A stretch of 64,000 nt of DNA from Isoetes taiwanensis (Eukaryota; Streptophyta; Lycopodiopsida; Isoetales; Isoetaceae): NCBI GenBank assembly GCA_021234155.1, contig JAJEKV010000137.1:372001-436000 (forward strand), written 5' to 3'. The notes beneath the pieces were generated by a model that was not told the DNA's origin, did not search any database, and saw nothing but the letters and a program-made list of their open reading frames with translations. This document shows positions 1 through 13,200 of this stretch, in pieces (within the stretch, counting starts at the first letter, position 1; every line of letters starts with the position of its first letter). A program made the translations under genes and the position numbers.

Positions 1-396
1 GCCATTCGAGGAGCCTCCCGGTGCCCGAACGACAAAACAACTGCGGTTTATACAAGGCCAGACCTCCGGGGCGCCCAGCGGTTTGACAAGTTCTCCCGGA
101 CCGATCTGGAATCTTTTGGGCCTTCGAAGAGGGGCCCCCGGCCCGGAGGATCAAACGGTCGGATAGGGGAACCGGGCTCGGGAGGGTGGTCATTAGCGTC
201 AGCCCCGGGGGGAGCCGCCGGGGAAGGGCTGCCTCGGGGAACTTTTGGATCCCGCCTCTTGGGGTCCAACTCTCCCTTTCTTGTGAGGGATCCCCCAAGG
301 TCTGGTCTCGTTTGACTTGGGGAAGGGTGCCAGCTTCGGTTGCCACCAGCGGGCTGCCCCGCCCGTTCTAATGCTAACCCTTTGACCTAGACCTTC

Positions 397-1205
397 TCCC
401 AGAAAATTTCGAAATTGGGCTGTGTCTTTGGAGATGAATTAGGAATCCAGGTGGCAAAAATCAGAATTTATTTTCGTATTTACAATGCATTAGGTGCGAA
501 TTTATGAATGTCTTGCCATTTACAAAAGCCCCCAGACTTCTACTTGCGACATCGGGAGGAGGACAGGCCCAAACTCCGCTCCGTCCGTTCCCCTTGCTCC
601 GTATTCTCCGCTGCGGCTTCGGCGGTCCCAAGTGCAATGCAGACCAAGTCTTGGCCCCAAAAACGCAAACCCTTCTAGAACACGGCAACCCACGGGGTTT
701 ACGTTTGAGCCCTCTCCTTGTCGGTCCGGTAGGGACCTTGGCGCTCGTGACTTGGCGTGGAGTGGGGTGTTGACGCCGGGAGCGGGGACCCTAAAATCCC
801 GGCCTTAAAATTTCGAAATTGGGCCTGTGTCTTTGAGATGCTAGCAAAAAATCGAAATTTATTTTTCATTCTACAATGCATTAATTGCGAATTTATGAAT
901 GTCTTGCCAGGCACCCAAAAGCCCCCGACTTCTACTTGCCACATCGGGAGGAGGACAGGCCCAAACTCACTCCGTCCAGTTCCCCTGCTTGGCCTCAGGA
1001 TTCTCTTCTGCCGGCTTCTCGGCCAGGTCCCAAGTGCAGCAGACCAAGTCTTTTGCCCCAAAACGCAAACCCTTCTAGAACACCGCAACCCACGGGGTTT
1101 ACGTTTGAGGCCCTCTCCTTTATCGATTCGGCCACCGGGACCTTGCTCGTGACTTGACGTGGAGTGGGGGTGTTGGCCTTCGAGCCCCTGGGACCCTAAA
1201 ATCCC
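397..1205. repeat. Example of the B1-B2 dimer inside the array
   Basis: Two imperfect direct repeats of roughly 400 bp sit side by side. Both start at AAAATTTCGAAA and run to a GGGGACCCTAAAATCCC motif. The first carries GATGAATTAGG and the second GATGCTAGCAAAA near the start. The pattern is B1 then B2 in the first six units, with the AATGCATTA anchors 390 to 407 bp apart in those I measured, so the array has a nested structure rather than a simple monomer. Confidence 0.8.
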
Positions 1206-4200
1206 CTAGATAGGAGGCGGGCTTGGGAATTTCCTCTCCCCAAGGCCCCAGGGGGCGGGCCGGGCAACATCCCCTCTTCTACTTAGCGATTTGGCTCACG
1301 CCAATGGACTCGAAACGTCGACATTGCCACAGGGACCAAGTTCCGTGGCCTCGAAGACCACCCGACCTCAAGAAGCGCTAAAGTAGCTCACTTCCATCAC
1401 ACTCGTAGTCAATTGGCCTAGGATGTGGGTGCGGGATCTTTTCCGCGGGAGGGCGTGAGTGTTTCTTTCTTTTGCAAAAACCGACCTTGTAACTTGCTCC
1501 CTAGGCTAATTTAATTCATTCGGACGATTTGGCGGGGTCGATTTGCCATTCCGAGCCCTCCCGTGCGACGACAAAACACTGCGGTTTATACAAAGGCCCG
1601 GCCTCGGGGCGGCTCAGCGGTTTGACAAGTTCTCGGGGCCGTCCCTGGAATCTTTTGGGCCTTCCCGAGGTCCCAGAGGGGCCCACCCCCAAAACCGGAG
1701 GATCCAGCGGTCCGGATAGGGGGGAACCTCAGGGAGGGTGGTCATTAGCGTGCAGGCCCCGGGGGAGCCTTGCGCGGAAGGGCTGCCTCCCGGAACTTTT
1801 TGGATCCCGCCTCTTGGGGTCCCCTACTCTCCCTTTCTTGTGAGGGATCCCCGCAAGGTCCTGGTCTCGTTTGACTTGGGGAAGGGTGCCAGCTCGGTTG
1901 CCACCGCCTCCGGGCTGCCCGGTATTCTAATGCTAACCCTTTGACCTAGACCTTCTCCGAAAATTTCGAAAATTGGGTCGTAGTCTTTGGAGATGAATTA
2001 GGAATCAGGTGGCAAAAAATCAGAATTTATTTTCGCACAATGCATTAGGTGCGAATTTATGAATGTCTTGCCAGCTACAAAAGCCCCAGACTTCTACTTG
2101 CGATGATCGGGAGGAGGGACAGGCCCAAACTCCGCTCCGTCCGGTTCCCCTTGCTCAGTATTCTCATTTGCGGCTTCTCGGCCAGGTCCCAAGTGCAACA
2201 GACCAAGTCTTGGCCCCCAAAACGCAAACCCTTCTAGAACCTTTTGCAACCCACCTTTTACGTTTGAGGAGGGATCTCTCCTTGTCGGTCTCGTTTGAGG
2301 GACCTTGGTGCCGTGACTTGACGTGGAGTGGGGGTGTTGACGCCAGAGCGGGGACCCTAAAATCCCCCCGAAAGCTGCTTAAAATTTCGAAAATTGGGCT
2401 GTGTGCTGGAGATGCTAGCAAAAAATCAGAATTTATTTTCGTACAATGCATTAATTGCGAATTTATGAATGTCTTGCCACTGCAAAAAGCGCCCCCCGAC
2501 TTCTACTTGCCACATCGGGAGGAGGACAGGCCCAAACTCTGCTCCGTCAGTTCCCCTTGCTCCGTATTCTCCGTTCGCGGCTTCGGCCAGTCCCAAGTGC
2601 AACGGACCAAGTCTTGGCCCCAAAAACGCAAACCCTTCTAGAACACGGCAACCCACGGGGTTTACGTTTGGAGGCCCTCTCCTTTTCAGGTCGGTAGGGA
2701 CCTTGGCGCGTGACTTGACGTGGAGTGGGGGTGTTGACGCCAGAGCGGGGACCCTAAAATCCCCCCGGAAGCTGCTTGCCCCGAATTTCCTCTCCCCAAG
2801 GCCCTGGGGACGGACGGGCAACATCCCCTCTTCGGAATTCGCGATTTGGCTCTGCCAATGGACTCAGAACGTCGACATTGCCCTGGGGACCAAGTTCCGT
2901 GGCCAGAAGACCACCCGACCTCCAAGAAGCGCTAAAGTAGCTCACTTCCATCACACTCGTAGTCAATTGGCCTAGGATGTGGGTGCGGGATACTGCCGTG
3001 GAGGGCGTGAGTGTTTCTTTCTTTTGCAAAACCGACCTTGTAACTTGCTCCCTAGGCTAATTTCGCCATTCCGGACGATTTGGCAGGGTCGATTTGCCAT
3101 TCCGGAGCCTCCCCGGTGCCCGAACGACAAAACACTACGGTTTATACAAGACCGACCTCGGGGCCTTGTGCTGGTTTGACAAGTTCTCCCGGACCGATCT
3201 GGAATCTTTTGGGCCTTCCCGAAGAGGGGCCCCTGACCGGAGGATCCAACGGTCGGATAGGGGAACCGGGCTCCGGGAGGGTGGTCATTAGCGTGCAGCC
3301 CCCCAGGGGAGCGCTGCCAGGAAGGGATACCTTGGGAACCTTTTTGGATCCCGCCTCTTGGGGTCCGAACTCTCCTTTCTTGTGAGGGATCCCTGCAAGG
3401 TCCTGGTCTCGTTTGACTTGGGGAAGGGTGCCAGCTCGGTTGCCCTGCAACGGGCTGCCCCGACTGTTCTAATGCTAACCCTTTGACCTAGACCTTCTCC
3501 GAAAATTTCGAAAATTGGGCTGTGTGCTGGAGATGAATTAGGAATCCAGCTGGCAAAAAATCAGAATTTATTTTCGTACAATGCATTAGGTGCGAATTTA
3601 TGAATGTCTTGCCACTGCAAAAGCGCCCCCCGACTTCTACTTGCGATATCGGGAGGAGGACAGGCCCAAACTCCGCTCCGTCAGTTCCCCTTGCTCCGTA
3701 TTCTCCGCTGCAGCTTCTCGGCCAGGTCCCAAGTGCAACAGACCAAGTCTTGGCCCCCAAAACGCAAACCCTTCTAGAACCTGGCAACCCACAGGGTTTC
3801 GTTTGAGGCCCTCTCCTTGTCGGTCGGTAGGGACCTTGCTAGCGCGTGACTTGACGTGGAGTGGGGGTGTTGGCCTTGAGGCGGGGACCCTAAAATCCCC
3901 CGAAGGCTGCTTAAAATTTCGAAAATTGGGGGCGGTGTCTTTGGAGATGCTAGCAAAAATCGAATTTATTTTAGTACAATGCATTAATTCGCGAATTTAT
4001 GAATGTCTTGCCATTGCAAAAGCCCCCGACTTCTACTTGCCACATCCGGGAGGAGGACAGGCCCAAACTCTCTCCGTCCGGTTCCCTTGCTCCGGTATTC
4101 TCATTGCGGCTTCGGCCCGAGTCCCAAGTGCAGGAGACCAAGTCTTGGCCCCAAAAACAAAAACCCTTCTAGAACACAGCAACCCACGGGGTTTCGTTTG

Positions 4201-7200
4201 AGGCCCTCTCCTTGTCGGTTTGCCGGGACCTTTGCGCCGTGACTTGGCGTGGAGTGGGGTGTTGGCCTTGAGCGGGGACCCTAAAATCCCCGGCTGAAGT
4301 CGCTGCCCAATTTCCCTCTCCCCAAGGCCCTAGGGGCGGACGGGCAACATCCCCTCTTGAGTTCGCGATTTGGCTCGCCAATGGACTCGAAGCGTCGACA
4401 TTGCCACGGGGACCAAGTTCCGTGGCCAGAAGACCACCCGACCTCCAAGAAGCTAAAGTAGCTTACTTCCATCACACTTTCGTAGTCAATTGGCCTAGGA
4501 TGTGGGTGCGGGATCTTTGTGGAGGGAGGTGAGTGTTTCTTTCTTTTGCAAAACCGACCTTGTAACTTGCTCCCTAGGCTAATTTCGCCATTCGGACGAT
4601 TTGGCAGGGTCGATTTGCCATTCCGGAGCCTCCCCGGTGCCCGAACGACAAAACAATGCGGTTTATACAAGACCCAGGCCTCGGGGCCGCCCAGCGGTTT
4701 GACAAGTTCTCCCGGGACCGATCTGGAATCTTTTGGGCCTTCCCGAAGAGGGCCCTGGACCGGAGGATCCAACGGTCGGATAGGGGGAACCGCTCCGGGA
4801 GGGTGGTCATTAGCGTCAGCCCCCGGGGGAGCCGCCGGGGAAGGGCTGCCTCGGGAACTTTTTTGGATCCCGCCTCTTGGGGTCCGAACTCTCCTTTCTT
4901 GTGAGGGATCCCTGCAAGGTCCTGGTCTCGTTTGACTTGGGGAAGGGTGCCAGCTCGGTTGCCCTGCAACGGGCTGCCCCGACTGTTCTAATGCTAACCC
5001 TTTGACCTAGACCTTCTCCGAAAATTTCGAAAATTGGGCATGTCTTTGGAGATGAATTAGGAATCCAGGTGGCAAAAAATCAGAATTTATTTTTTGTACA
5101 ATGCATTAGGTCTTGAATTTATGAATGTCTCCATTTGCCAAAAGCCCCCGACTTCTACTTGCCATATCGGGAGGAGGACAGGCCCAAACTCCGCTCCGTC
5201 AGTTCCCCTTGCTCCGTATTCTCCGCTGCAGCTTCTCGGCCAGGTCCCAAGTGCAACAGACCAAGTCTTGGCCCCCAAAACGCAAACCCTTCTAGAACCT
5301 GGCAACCCACAGGGTTTACGTTTCGGAGGCCCTCTCCTTGTCGGTCGGTAGGGACCTTGCGCGTGACTTGGCGTGGAGTGGGGGTGTTGGCCTTGAGGGC
5401 GGGGACCCTAAAATCCCGGGAGTCTGCTTAAAATTTCGAAAATTGGGTATTGTCTTTGGAGATGCTAGCAAAAAAATCAGAATTTATTTTTTGTACAATG
5501 CATTAATTGCGAATTTATGAATGTCTTGCCATGCAAAAGCCCCCCGACTTCTACTTGCCACATCGGGGAGGACAGGCCCAAACTCTGCTCCGTCGGTTCC
5601 CCTTGCTCCGTATTCTCGGCTGCGGCTTCGGCCGGTCCCAAGTGCAGCCTTGACCAAGTCTTGGCCCCAAAGCGCCAAACCCTTCTAGAACACGGCAACC
5701 CACGGGGTTTCGTTTGAGGCCCTCTCCTTGTCGGTCGGTAGGGACCTTGCGTGACTTGGCGTGGAGTGGGGGTGTTGGCCCAGGCGGGGACCCTAAAATC
5801 CCGGAAGGCTGCTTGCCCGAATTTCCTCTCCCCAAGGCCACGGGGGCCGGGCCGGGCAACATCCCCTCTTGAATCGCGATTTGGCTCTGCCAATGGACTC
5901 GAGCGTCGACATTGCCACAGGGACCAAGTTCCGTGGCGAGGAAGACCACCCGACCTCAAGAAGCGCTAAAGTAGCTCACTTCCATCACACTTTCGTAGTC
6001 AATTGGCCTAGGATGTGGGTGTGGGATCTTGCCTAGTGGAGGGCGTGAGTGTTTCTTTCTTTTGCAAAACCGACCTTGTAACTTGCTCCCTAGGCTAATT
6101 TCGCCATTCGGACGATTTGGCGGGGTCGATTTGCCATTCGGAGCCTCCCGGTGCGACGACAAAACAACTGCGGTTTATACAAGGCCAGGCCTCGGGGCGC
6201 CCAGCGGTTTGACAAGTTCTCGGGGCCGTCACGGAATCTTTTGGGCCTTCGAAGAGGGGCCCCTGGCCAGGAGGATCAGCGGTCGGATAGGGGAACCGGG
6301 AGGGAGGGTGGTCATTAGCGTCACGGCCCCAGGGCCAGCTGCCGGGGAAGGGCTGCCTCGGGAACTTTTGGATCCAGCCTCTTGGGGTCCAGAACTCTCC
6401 TTTCTTGTGAGGATCCCCGCAAGGTCCTGGTCTCGTTTGACTTGGGGAAGGGTGCCAGCTCGGTTGCCCCTGCGGGCTGCCCCGAAGCTTCCCATTCTAA
6501 TGCTAACCCTTTGACCTAGACCTTCTCAGAAAATTTCGAAAATTGGGGTGTGTGTCTTGGAGATGAATTAGGAATCCAAATGGCAAAAAATCAAATTTAT
6601 TTTAGGTACAATGCATTAGGTGCGAATTTATGAATGTCTTGCCAGCTGCAAAAGCCCCCCGACTTCTACTTGCAATATCGGGAGGAGGACAGGCCCAAAC
6701 TCCGCTCCGTCAGTTTCCCTTGCTCCGTATTCTCCGCTGCAGCTTCTCGGCCAGGTCCCAAGTGCAATAGACCAAGTCTTGGCCCCCAAAACGCAAACCC
6801 TTCTAGAACCTGGCAACCCACAGGGTTTACGTTTCGGAGGCCCTCTCCTTGTCAGATTCGGCCGGGACCTTGCGCCGTGACTTGGCGTGGAGTGGGGGTG
6901 TTGACGCCAGAGCGGGGACCCTAAAATCCCCCCGGAAGCTGCTTAAAATTTCGAAAATTGGGCTGTGTGCTGGAGATGCTAGCAAAAAATCAGAATTTAT
7001 TTTCGTACAATGCATTAATTGCGAATTTATGAATGTCTTGCCCTTTTTTGGGCCTTCCCGACCAAAAGCCCCCAGACCCTTCTACTTGCCACATCGGGAG
7101 GAGGGCAGGGGTCTCTGCTCCGTCGGTTCCCCTTGCTCCGTATTCTCCCACTTGCGGCTTCTCGGCCAGGAGTCCCAAGTGCAACGGACCAAGTCTTGGC

Positions 7201-9606
7201 CCCAAAGCGCCAAACCCTTCTAGAACACGGCAACCCACCCAAATTACAGGGGTTTACGTTTGAGCCCTCTCCTTGTCGGTCAGTAGGGACCTTCTTGTAG
7301 TGACTTGGCGATGGAGTGGGGGTGTTGAGGCGGGCGGGGACCCTAAAATCCCGGTCTGGGAGGGTGCCCCGAATTTCCTCTCCCCAAGGCCACGGGGGGC
7401 GGACCCGGGCAACATCCCTCTTGAATTCGCGATTTGGCTCGCCAATGGACTCGACGTCGACATTTCCACGGGGACCAAGTTCCGTGGCGTAAGACCACCC
7501 GACCTCCAAGAAGCTAAAGTAGCTCACTTCCATCACACTTTCGTAGTCAATTGGCCTAGGATGTGGGTGTGGGATCTTCTAGCCGTGGAGGCGTGAGTGT
7601 TTTTTTCTTTTGCAAAACCGACCTTGTAACTTGCTCCCCAGGCTAATTTAAGCCATTCCGGACGATTTGGCGGGGTCGATTTGCCATTCCGTAGCCTCCC
7701 GGTGCGAGCGACAAAACAACTGCGGTTTATACAAGGCCAGGCCTCGGGGCGCCCGCGGTTTGACAAGTTCTCCCGGGCCGTCACGGAATCTTTTGGGCCT
7801 TCCCCCGGGGGCCCCCCCCTTGGATCCAGCGGTCGGGATAGGGGAACCGGGCTCCGGGAGGGTGGTCATTAAGCGTCACGACCCCGGGAAGCTAAAATGC
7901 CGGGAAGGGCTGCCTCGGGAACTTTTTGGATCCGCCTCTTGGGGTCCCAACTCTCCTTTCTTGTGAGGGATCCTGCAAGGTCCCCGATCTCGTTTGACTT
8001 GGGGAAGGGTGCCAGCTTTCGGTTGCCACGCAGCGGGCTGCCCCGCCCCATTCTAATGCTAACCCTTTGACCTAGACCTTCTCCAGAAAATTTGAAAATT
8101 GGGTGTCTTTGGAGATGAATTAGGAATCCATGGCAAAAATCGCCAAATTTATTTTAGTACAATGCATTAGGTCTTGAATTTATGAATGTCTTGCCCTTTT
8201 GCAAAAGCCCCCCGACTTCTACTTGCCATATCGGGGAGGAGGACCTCCCCGGCCCAAACTCGCTCCAAGACCCGTCGGTTCCCTTGCTCCATATTCTCCG
8301 CTGCGGCTTCTCGGCGGGTCCCAAGTGCAACAGACCAAGTCTTGGCCCCAAAGCGCCAAACCCTTCTAGAACACAGCAGCCCACGGGGTTTACGTTTGGA
8401 GAGCCCTCTCCTTATCCGGTCGGTAGGGACCTTGCGTGACTTGGCGTGGAGTGGGGGTGTTGGCCTTGAGGCGGGGACCCTAAATCCCCCTTTGCTGCTT
8501 AAAATTTCGAAAATTGGGTACATGTCTTTGGAGATGCTAGCAAAAATCAGAATTTATTTTAAGTACAATGCATTAATTAAATTTATGAATGTCTTGCCAC
8601 AAAAGCCCCCCAGACTTCTACTTGCCACATCGGAGGAGGAGGACAGGCCCAAACTACCGCTCCGTCAGTTCCCCTTGCTCGTTATTCTCATTTGCGGCTT
8701 CTCGGCCGAGTCCCAAGTGCAGAGACCAAGTCTTGGCCCCCAAAGCGCAAACCCTTCTAGAACACAGCAACCCACGGGGTTTACGTTTGGAGGCTCTCTC
8801 CTTGTCGGTCGGTAGGGACCTTGCTTGGCGTGACTTGGCGTGGAGTGGGGGTGGGTGTTGGCGCTGAGGCGGGGACCCTAAAATCCCCGGTTGCTTGCCC
8901 CGATTTCCTCTCCCCAAGGCCACGGGGGCGGACCAGCAACATCCCCTTCCGGAATTGTGATTTGGCTCTGCCAATGGACTCAGAACGTCGACATTGCCCT
9001 GGGGACCAAGTTCCGTGGCCAGAAGACCACCCGACCTCCAAGAAGCGCCAAAGTAGCTCACTTCCATCACACTCGTAGTCAATTGGCCTAGGATGTGGGT
9101 GCGGGATCTTGCCCAGTGGAGGCGTGAGTGTTTCTTTCTTTTGCAAAACCGACCTTGTAACTTGCTCCCTAGGCTAATTTACGCCATTCCAGACGATTTG
9201 GCACGGTCGATTTGCCATTCCGGAGCCTCCCCAGTGCTCGAACGACAAAACACTACGGTTTATACAAGACCAACCTCAGGATGCCCCGCGGTTTGACAAG
9301 TTCTCCCGGACCGATCTGGAATCTTTTGGGCCTTCCCCAAGAGGGGCCCCGGCCCGGAGGATCAACGGTCGGATAGGGGAACCGGGCTCGGGAGGGTGGT
9401 CGTTAGCGTCAGACCCCAGAGCCGGGGGAAGGGGCTGCCTCGGGAACTTTTTGGATCCCTATCTTGGGGTCGAACTCTCCCCTCTTGTGAGGATCCCCGC
9501 AAGGTCCTGGTCTCGTTTGACTTGGGGAAGGGTGCCAGCTCGGTTGCCTCGCAGCGGGCTGCCCGGCGTTCTAATGCTAACCCTTTGACCTAGACCTTCT
9601 CAGAAA

Positions 9607-9687
9607 ATTTGAAAATTGGGCTGGGGCTGGAGATGAATTAGGAATCCATCCTAATTCATCTCCAGCCCATCCTAACCAATTTTCAAA
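9607..9687. repeat. Foldback scar replacing the B1 half in the last array unit
   Basis: The arms GGGCTGGAGATGAATTAGGA (9,624-9,643) and its exact reverse complement (9,649-9,668) are separated by 5 bases. The outer sequence ATTTGAAAATTGG also recurs inverted at about 9,675-9,687. Every other complete unit continues here into the ~400 bp B1 half. In this copy B1 is missing and the sequence resumes directly in B2. Confidence 0.85.
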
Positions 9688-10285
9688 TCCGTAAGAAGGC
9701 TGCTTGAAATTTTGAAAATTGGGGAACATGTCTTTGGAGGCGGCAAAAAATCAAATTTATTTTAGTACAATGCATTAATTAATTGAACTTATGAATGTCT
9801 TGCAACTGCAAAAGCCCCCCGACTTCTACTTGCCACATGGAGGAGGACAGGCCCAAACTCCGCTCCGTCGGTTTCCCTTGCTCGTATTCTCCGGCTGCGG
9901 CTTCTCGGCCCAGTCCCAAGTGCAACGAGACCAAGTCTTGGCCCCCAAAACGCAAACCCTTCTAGAACACGGCAACCCACGGGGTTTACGTTTGGAGGCC
10001 CTCTCCTTGTCGGTCGGTAGGGACCTTCTTGCCGTGACTTGAAGTGGAGTGGGGTGTTGGCCTTGAGGCGGGGACCCTAAAATCCCCGGAAGCTGCTTGC
10101 CCGAATTTCCTCTCCCCAAGGCCACAGGGGGCCGGACGGGCAAACTCCCCTCTCCGGAATTGCGATTTGGCTCTGCCAATGGACTCAGAACGTCGACATT
10201 GCCCTGGGGACCAAGTTCCGTGGCCAGAAGACCACCCGACCTTCAAGAAGCGCCAAAGTAGCTCACCTCCATCACACTCGTAGTC

Positions 10286-13200
10286 ACAGATTTCTTTGTA
10301 TTTTTTTTCAATAAGGACATACAACTTATATAAGAGATCTCCATATAAGTCAATGTTCACATTTTCAACTATTTTATAGGCTTATATGGGGAAAGGTAGT
10401 GTCTCTTCCATGAACTAAAGAACCATACATATAATGTTATATGGTCTAATTACATATTGTCATGGCTAAACTTCATAACATTCACTTAATTCATCAATAA
10501 ACATCACTAAATATGACCATTGTGGAGTTTTGGAGCTATAATTGTGGAGTTAACTCAACTTTTATACTCTAATGTGTTAATCCCAAGAAACAGTACATCA
10601 TGTTTTAATCCCAAAATTGCATGGTTACACTCTAGTTACCCTATATGTAAGTTGATAAGAGTTATATTCTATGTAGATATAAGTAGAATGCATCACTTAT
10701 TACCCTCATGGTATTATGGATGGTTGTTATTTGAGCATTTTAACATATATTTGTGTCCTGAATTCTGTATCGTAGATTCTTTTAGTAAATTGTGAGGTTA
10801 ACATGACTTATGAACACTCCAAAAAATCATGAGACTATAGCTCGTATAGTTAGCAACTCATGGCCACAAGAATTAAGTTAAAACTTGTTATAATAAGAGA
10901 GAAATAATTCTCGAACCTCAAGCAGCTTTTTTGACCAAAATAGGGTTTGGCGGCTTCCATCAATGTCAAATGATAGCAAGAAAACATGGGAACATAAAAC
11001 TCAATGTGTTCTATGATAAACAGGCAAATACCTCCAACTTTAGCAAGGTTTAGGTCACTTTATGCTAGAAAAATTGAAGAAGGCGGTTTGAATTTGGTGC
11101 GTAAACCGCCAAATTCTCTAATGTTTGAGCAATCACCACAAGGTAGAGGTGACCCCATTGGTCTTGAAATTCTCAGAGGTCATTAAGAAACAAGTGAAGA
11201 CTCAAATGGTGGTGGTATAGTTCAACATCGAAATTTCTGTTATGAGTTACATGGGTTTAAGTGGCAGAGGTCATGTGGGCCAGTTCGGGTCCATGGATCA
11301 GGAATGGTTCGAGGGCGTGTCTAGTGTTAAGTGAGTTTCGGCTTCCTCTTTCTTTCTTGTGCTCCTCAAGGAATCGCCTATCCCTTTCCCTATCAACAGC
11401 CCTGTTTCTCCATGAATCTTGGAAACATTTTGAGCCAGACTTCCTGTCAATTTTGGGTCCCTCCAACAGCATTAAAAAAAGCTTAGATTATATTTTTCCT
11501 TCAGCAAAATCGGGTTTAGTTTCCTTAAACAAATTTAGACAACAGGTTATGGCGGGTAATGCATGCAGAAAGCATTTTTTTATTGTTAGCTTAACAAAAT
11601 CGAGAGGTGGCCATTCAACCAATTTAGTTTTGCTTGCGGGTAGAAAAAGAAAGAGATCATTTCTTCTTTGCTCTTGTGAAGCTAATTTCACACAACAATG
11701 AGAGCAAAGAGGCCACGATTCAGCCGAGAAGATCTTCCCAAATCGACCCGGAGGTATGGTTAAAGGGCGATCATTTTGGTCCTGTAGTAGCATAGGAGGG
11801 GATTTGAACTTCGTCTGCCCAATCCCTCGACATTGCCTCGAAGTTTGATTGGTTTTTTCTTCGTGATTCCATGGCAAGCGGTGAGGAGGAAGGAGAATGC
11901 ACGGTACAAGCGGGGATCCAAACGAGGTAGTGGCTGCGTACACTAGTTTCCATTGCACATGATTTATCCATTGATGGTGTTGTAGAGGCGATTTAAATGC
12001 TCTTGTGGCGGAGAATTCCATGGAGATTGACATGCGGTGGTCAATTGAGCCAATTCAGGGCGGTTGTGGCGATTGCAAGATGATGTTGGGGGCGGTCGGA
12101 GAGGAAGACATCTTCGAGGAGGAGAACTCCGAGGCAGAAAAGAAGAGCAATTGCAGCAGCCTCTTTGGGAGTACAACTCGATCTGAAGATGTATGTATGT
12201 TTAATTCCTAGCTTGCTCATACACGATTAACGGGAAAGGATAGATTCAAGACTCACTTGGGATCAGCACATGGCATGAAAGATGTCGAAGTCGGAGGTGC
12301 TAAAAAGAGGGCCATGGAAGAATCCGGATGGTCCGTTCGCCCCTAACAGAATCTTGATTTGTATTACATGCGATACACCACAAACCCTAATGGAGGTACA
12401 AAAATGGGCCGAGGAGGTATAAAAAAGCGTGCACCAAGCGTGCACGCCCAGCATTTGCGCAACATGTATCGGGATGGTGAGGCCGGGGAGTAGGAGGAAG
12501 CCAAATTTGTGGCTGATTTCGTGGAGAAGAGAGCGATTGCATGGGCACGAAGGAAAAGAAATTGGCACGATCTGAGATCTAACATTGCTGATGATTGGTT
12601 CTTGGAGGAGACATCCGGCAAAGATTGGAACATGGAGGAAGAAACTTGAATGAGAAATTGATGGCATGTCTCAAAGTTGAGGATGAGCCACCAGCAACAC
12701 AGGATCCTAGCCAATCTACCCCTCTCGGACAAAGGTGCGCAGCCATAGAAACGAGTTGACCAATCTCAAGTCATTCTTTTGGTTGAAACCCCGAGCATGC
12801 AAGAACCACGGCCTCTTCCAAAGACTAGCCGCGGTTCACACCATTCTTACTTTGAGGCGGAATGGACTCTCGAGAAAGGATTTATCGACCTCCTTTATGA
12901 CTGGTACAATATGAGGAATGCCAAGAAGAGAAAAGCGGACATCAATTATAATTGCAGATGGCCATTATTGAGACAAGCTTCTGAATTAAGCGCTGTCATG
13001 GCTTCATGACAATCACATCGGTTTGCTACTTAATGTAAGCCTCTTCTTGTATTAGTTTGGGTATTAATATAAGCATTAGTTTTGTCTCTTTCTATTATTA
13101 TATTTCATTTTATTTTTTTTTTTAGCTTAAATGCATTTGCTTTGGGATCATCCCCCATACAATACCCTACTGGCCGAAAGAGGGCAGCATTGTTGGTTTA

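Larger units (their letters stand above)
1..10285. repeat. GC-rich higher-order tandem array, ~1.53 kb unit, nearly seven copies
   Basis: The whole stretch is one repeated sequence. The anchor CCTAGGCTAATTT or a close variant recurs near 1,501, 3,052, 4,574, 6,090, 7,638 and 9,169, giving periods of 1,551, 1,522, 1,516, 1,548 and 1,531 bp. Each unit is composite. A C-A block of about 740 bp runs through the motifs CGACATTGCC and TTTGACAAGTTCTC and ends at TTTGACCTAGACCTTCTC. Two related halves of about 400 bp follow: B1, marked by AATGCATTAGG, and B2, marked by AATGCATTAATT. B1 and B2 share AAAATTTCGAAAATTGGG and GAATTTATGAATGTCTTGCC. Many open frames cross the array, but they change frame between copies and match no family I know, so I call no gene. 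The last unit is rearranged and stops abruptly at 10,285. Copies differ mainly by short indels. The function is unknown; it could be a satellite or an amplified transposon fragment. Confidence 0.93.

Noticed and set aside
1-10285. Many overlapping open frames of 60-200 codons on both strands
   Set aside because: They are a product of GC-rich repeat sequence. Their frames shift between copies and none resembles a known family.
1-10285. rDNA intergenic spacer
   Set aside because: No rRNA sequence occurs in the window and the unit contains no recognisable spacer or promoter signal.
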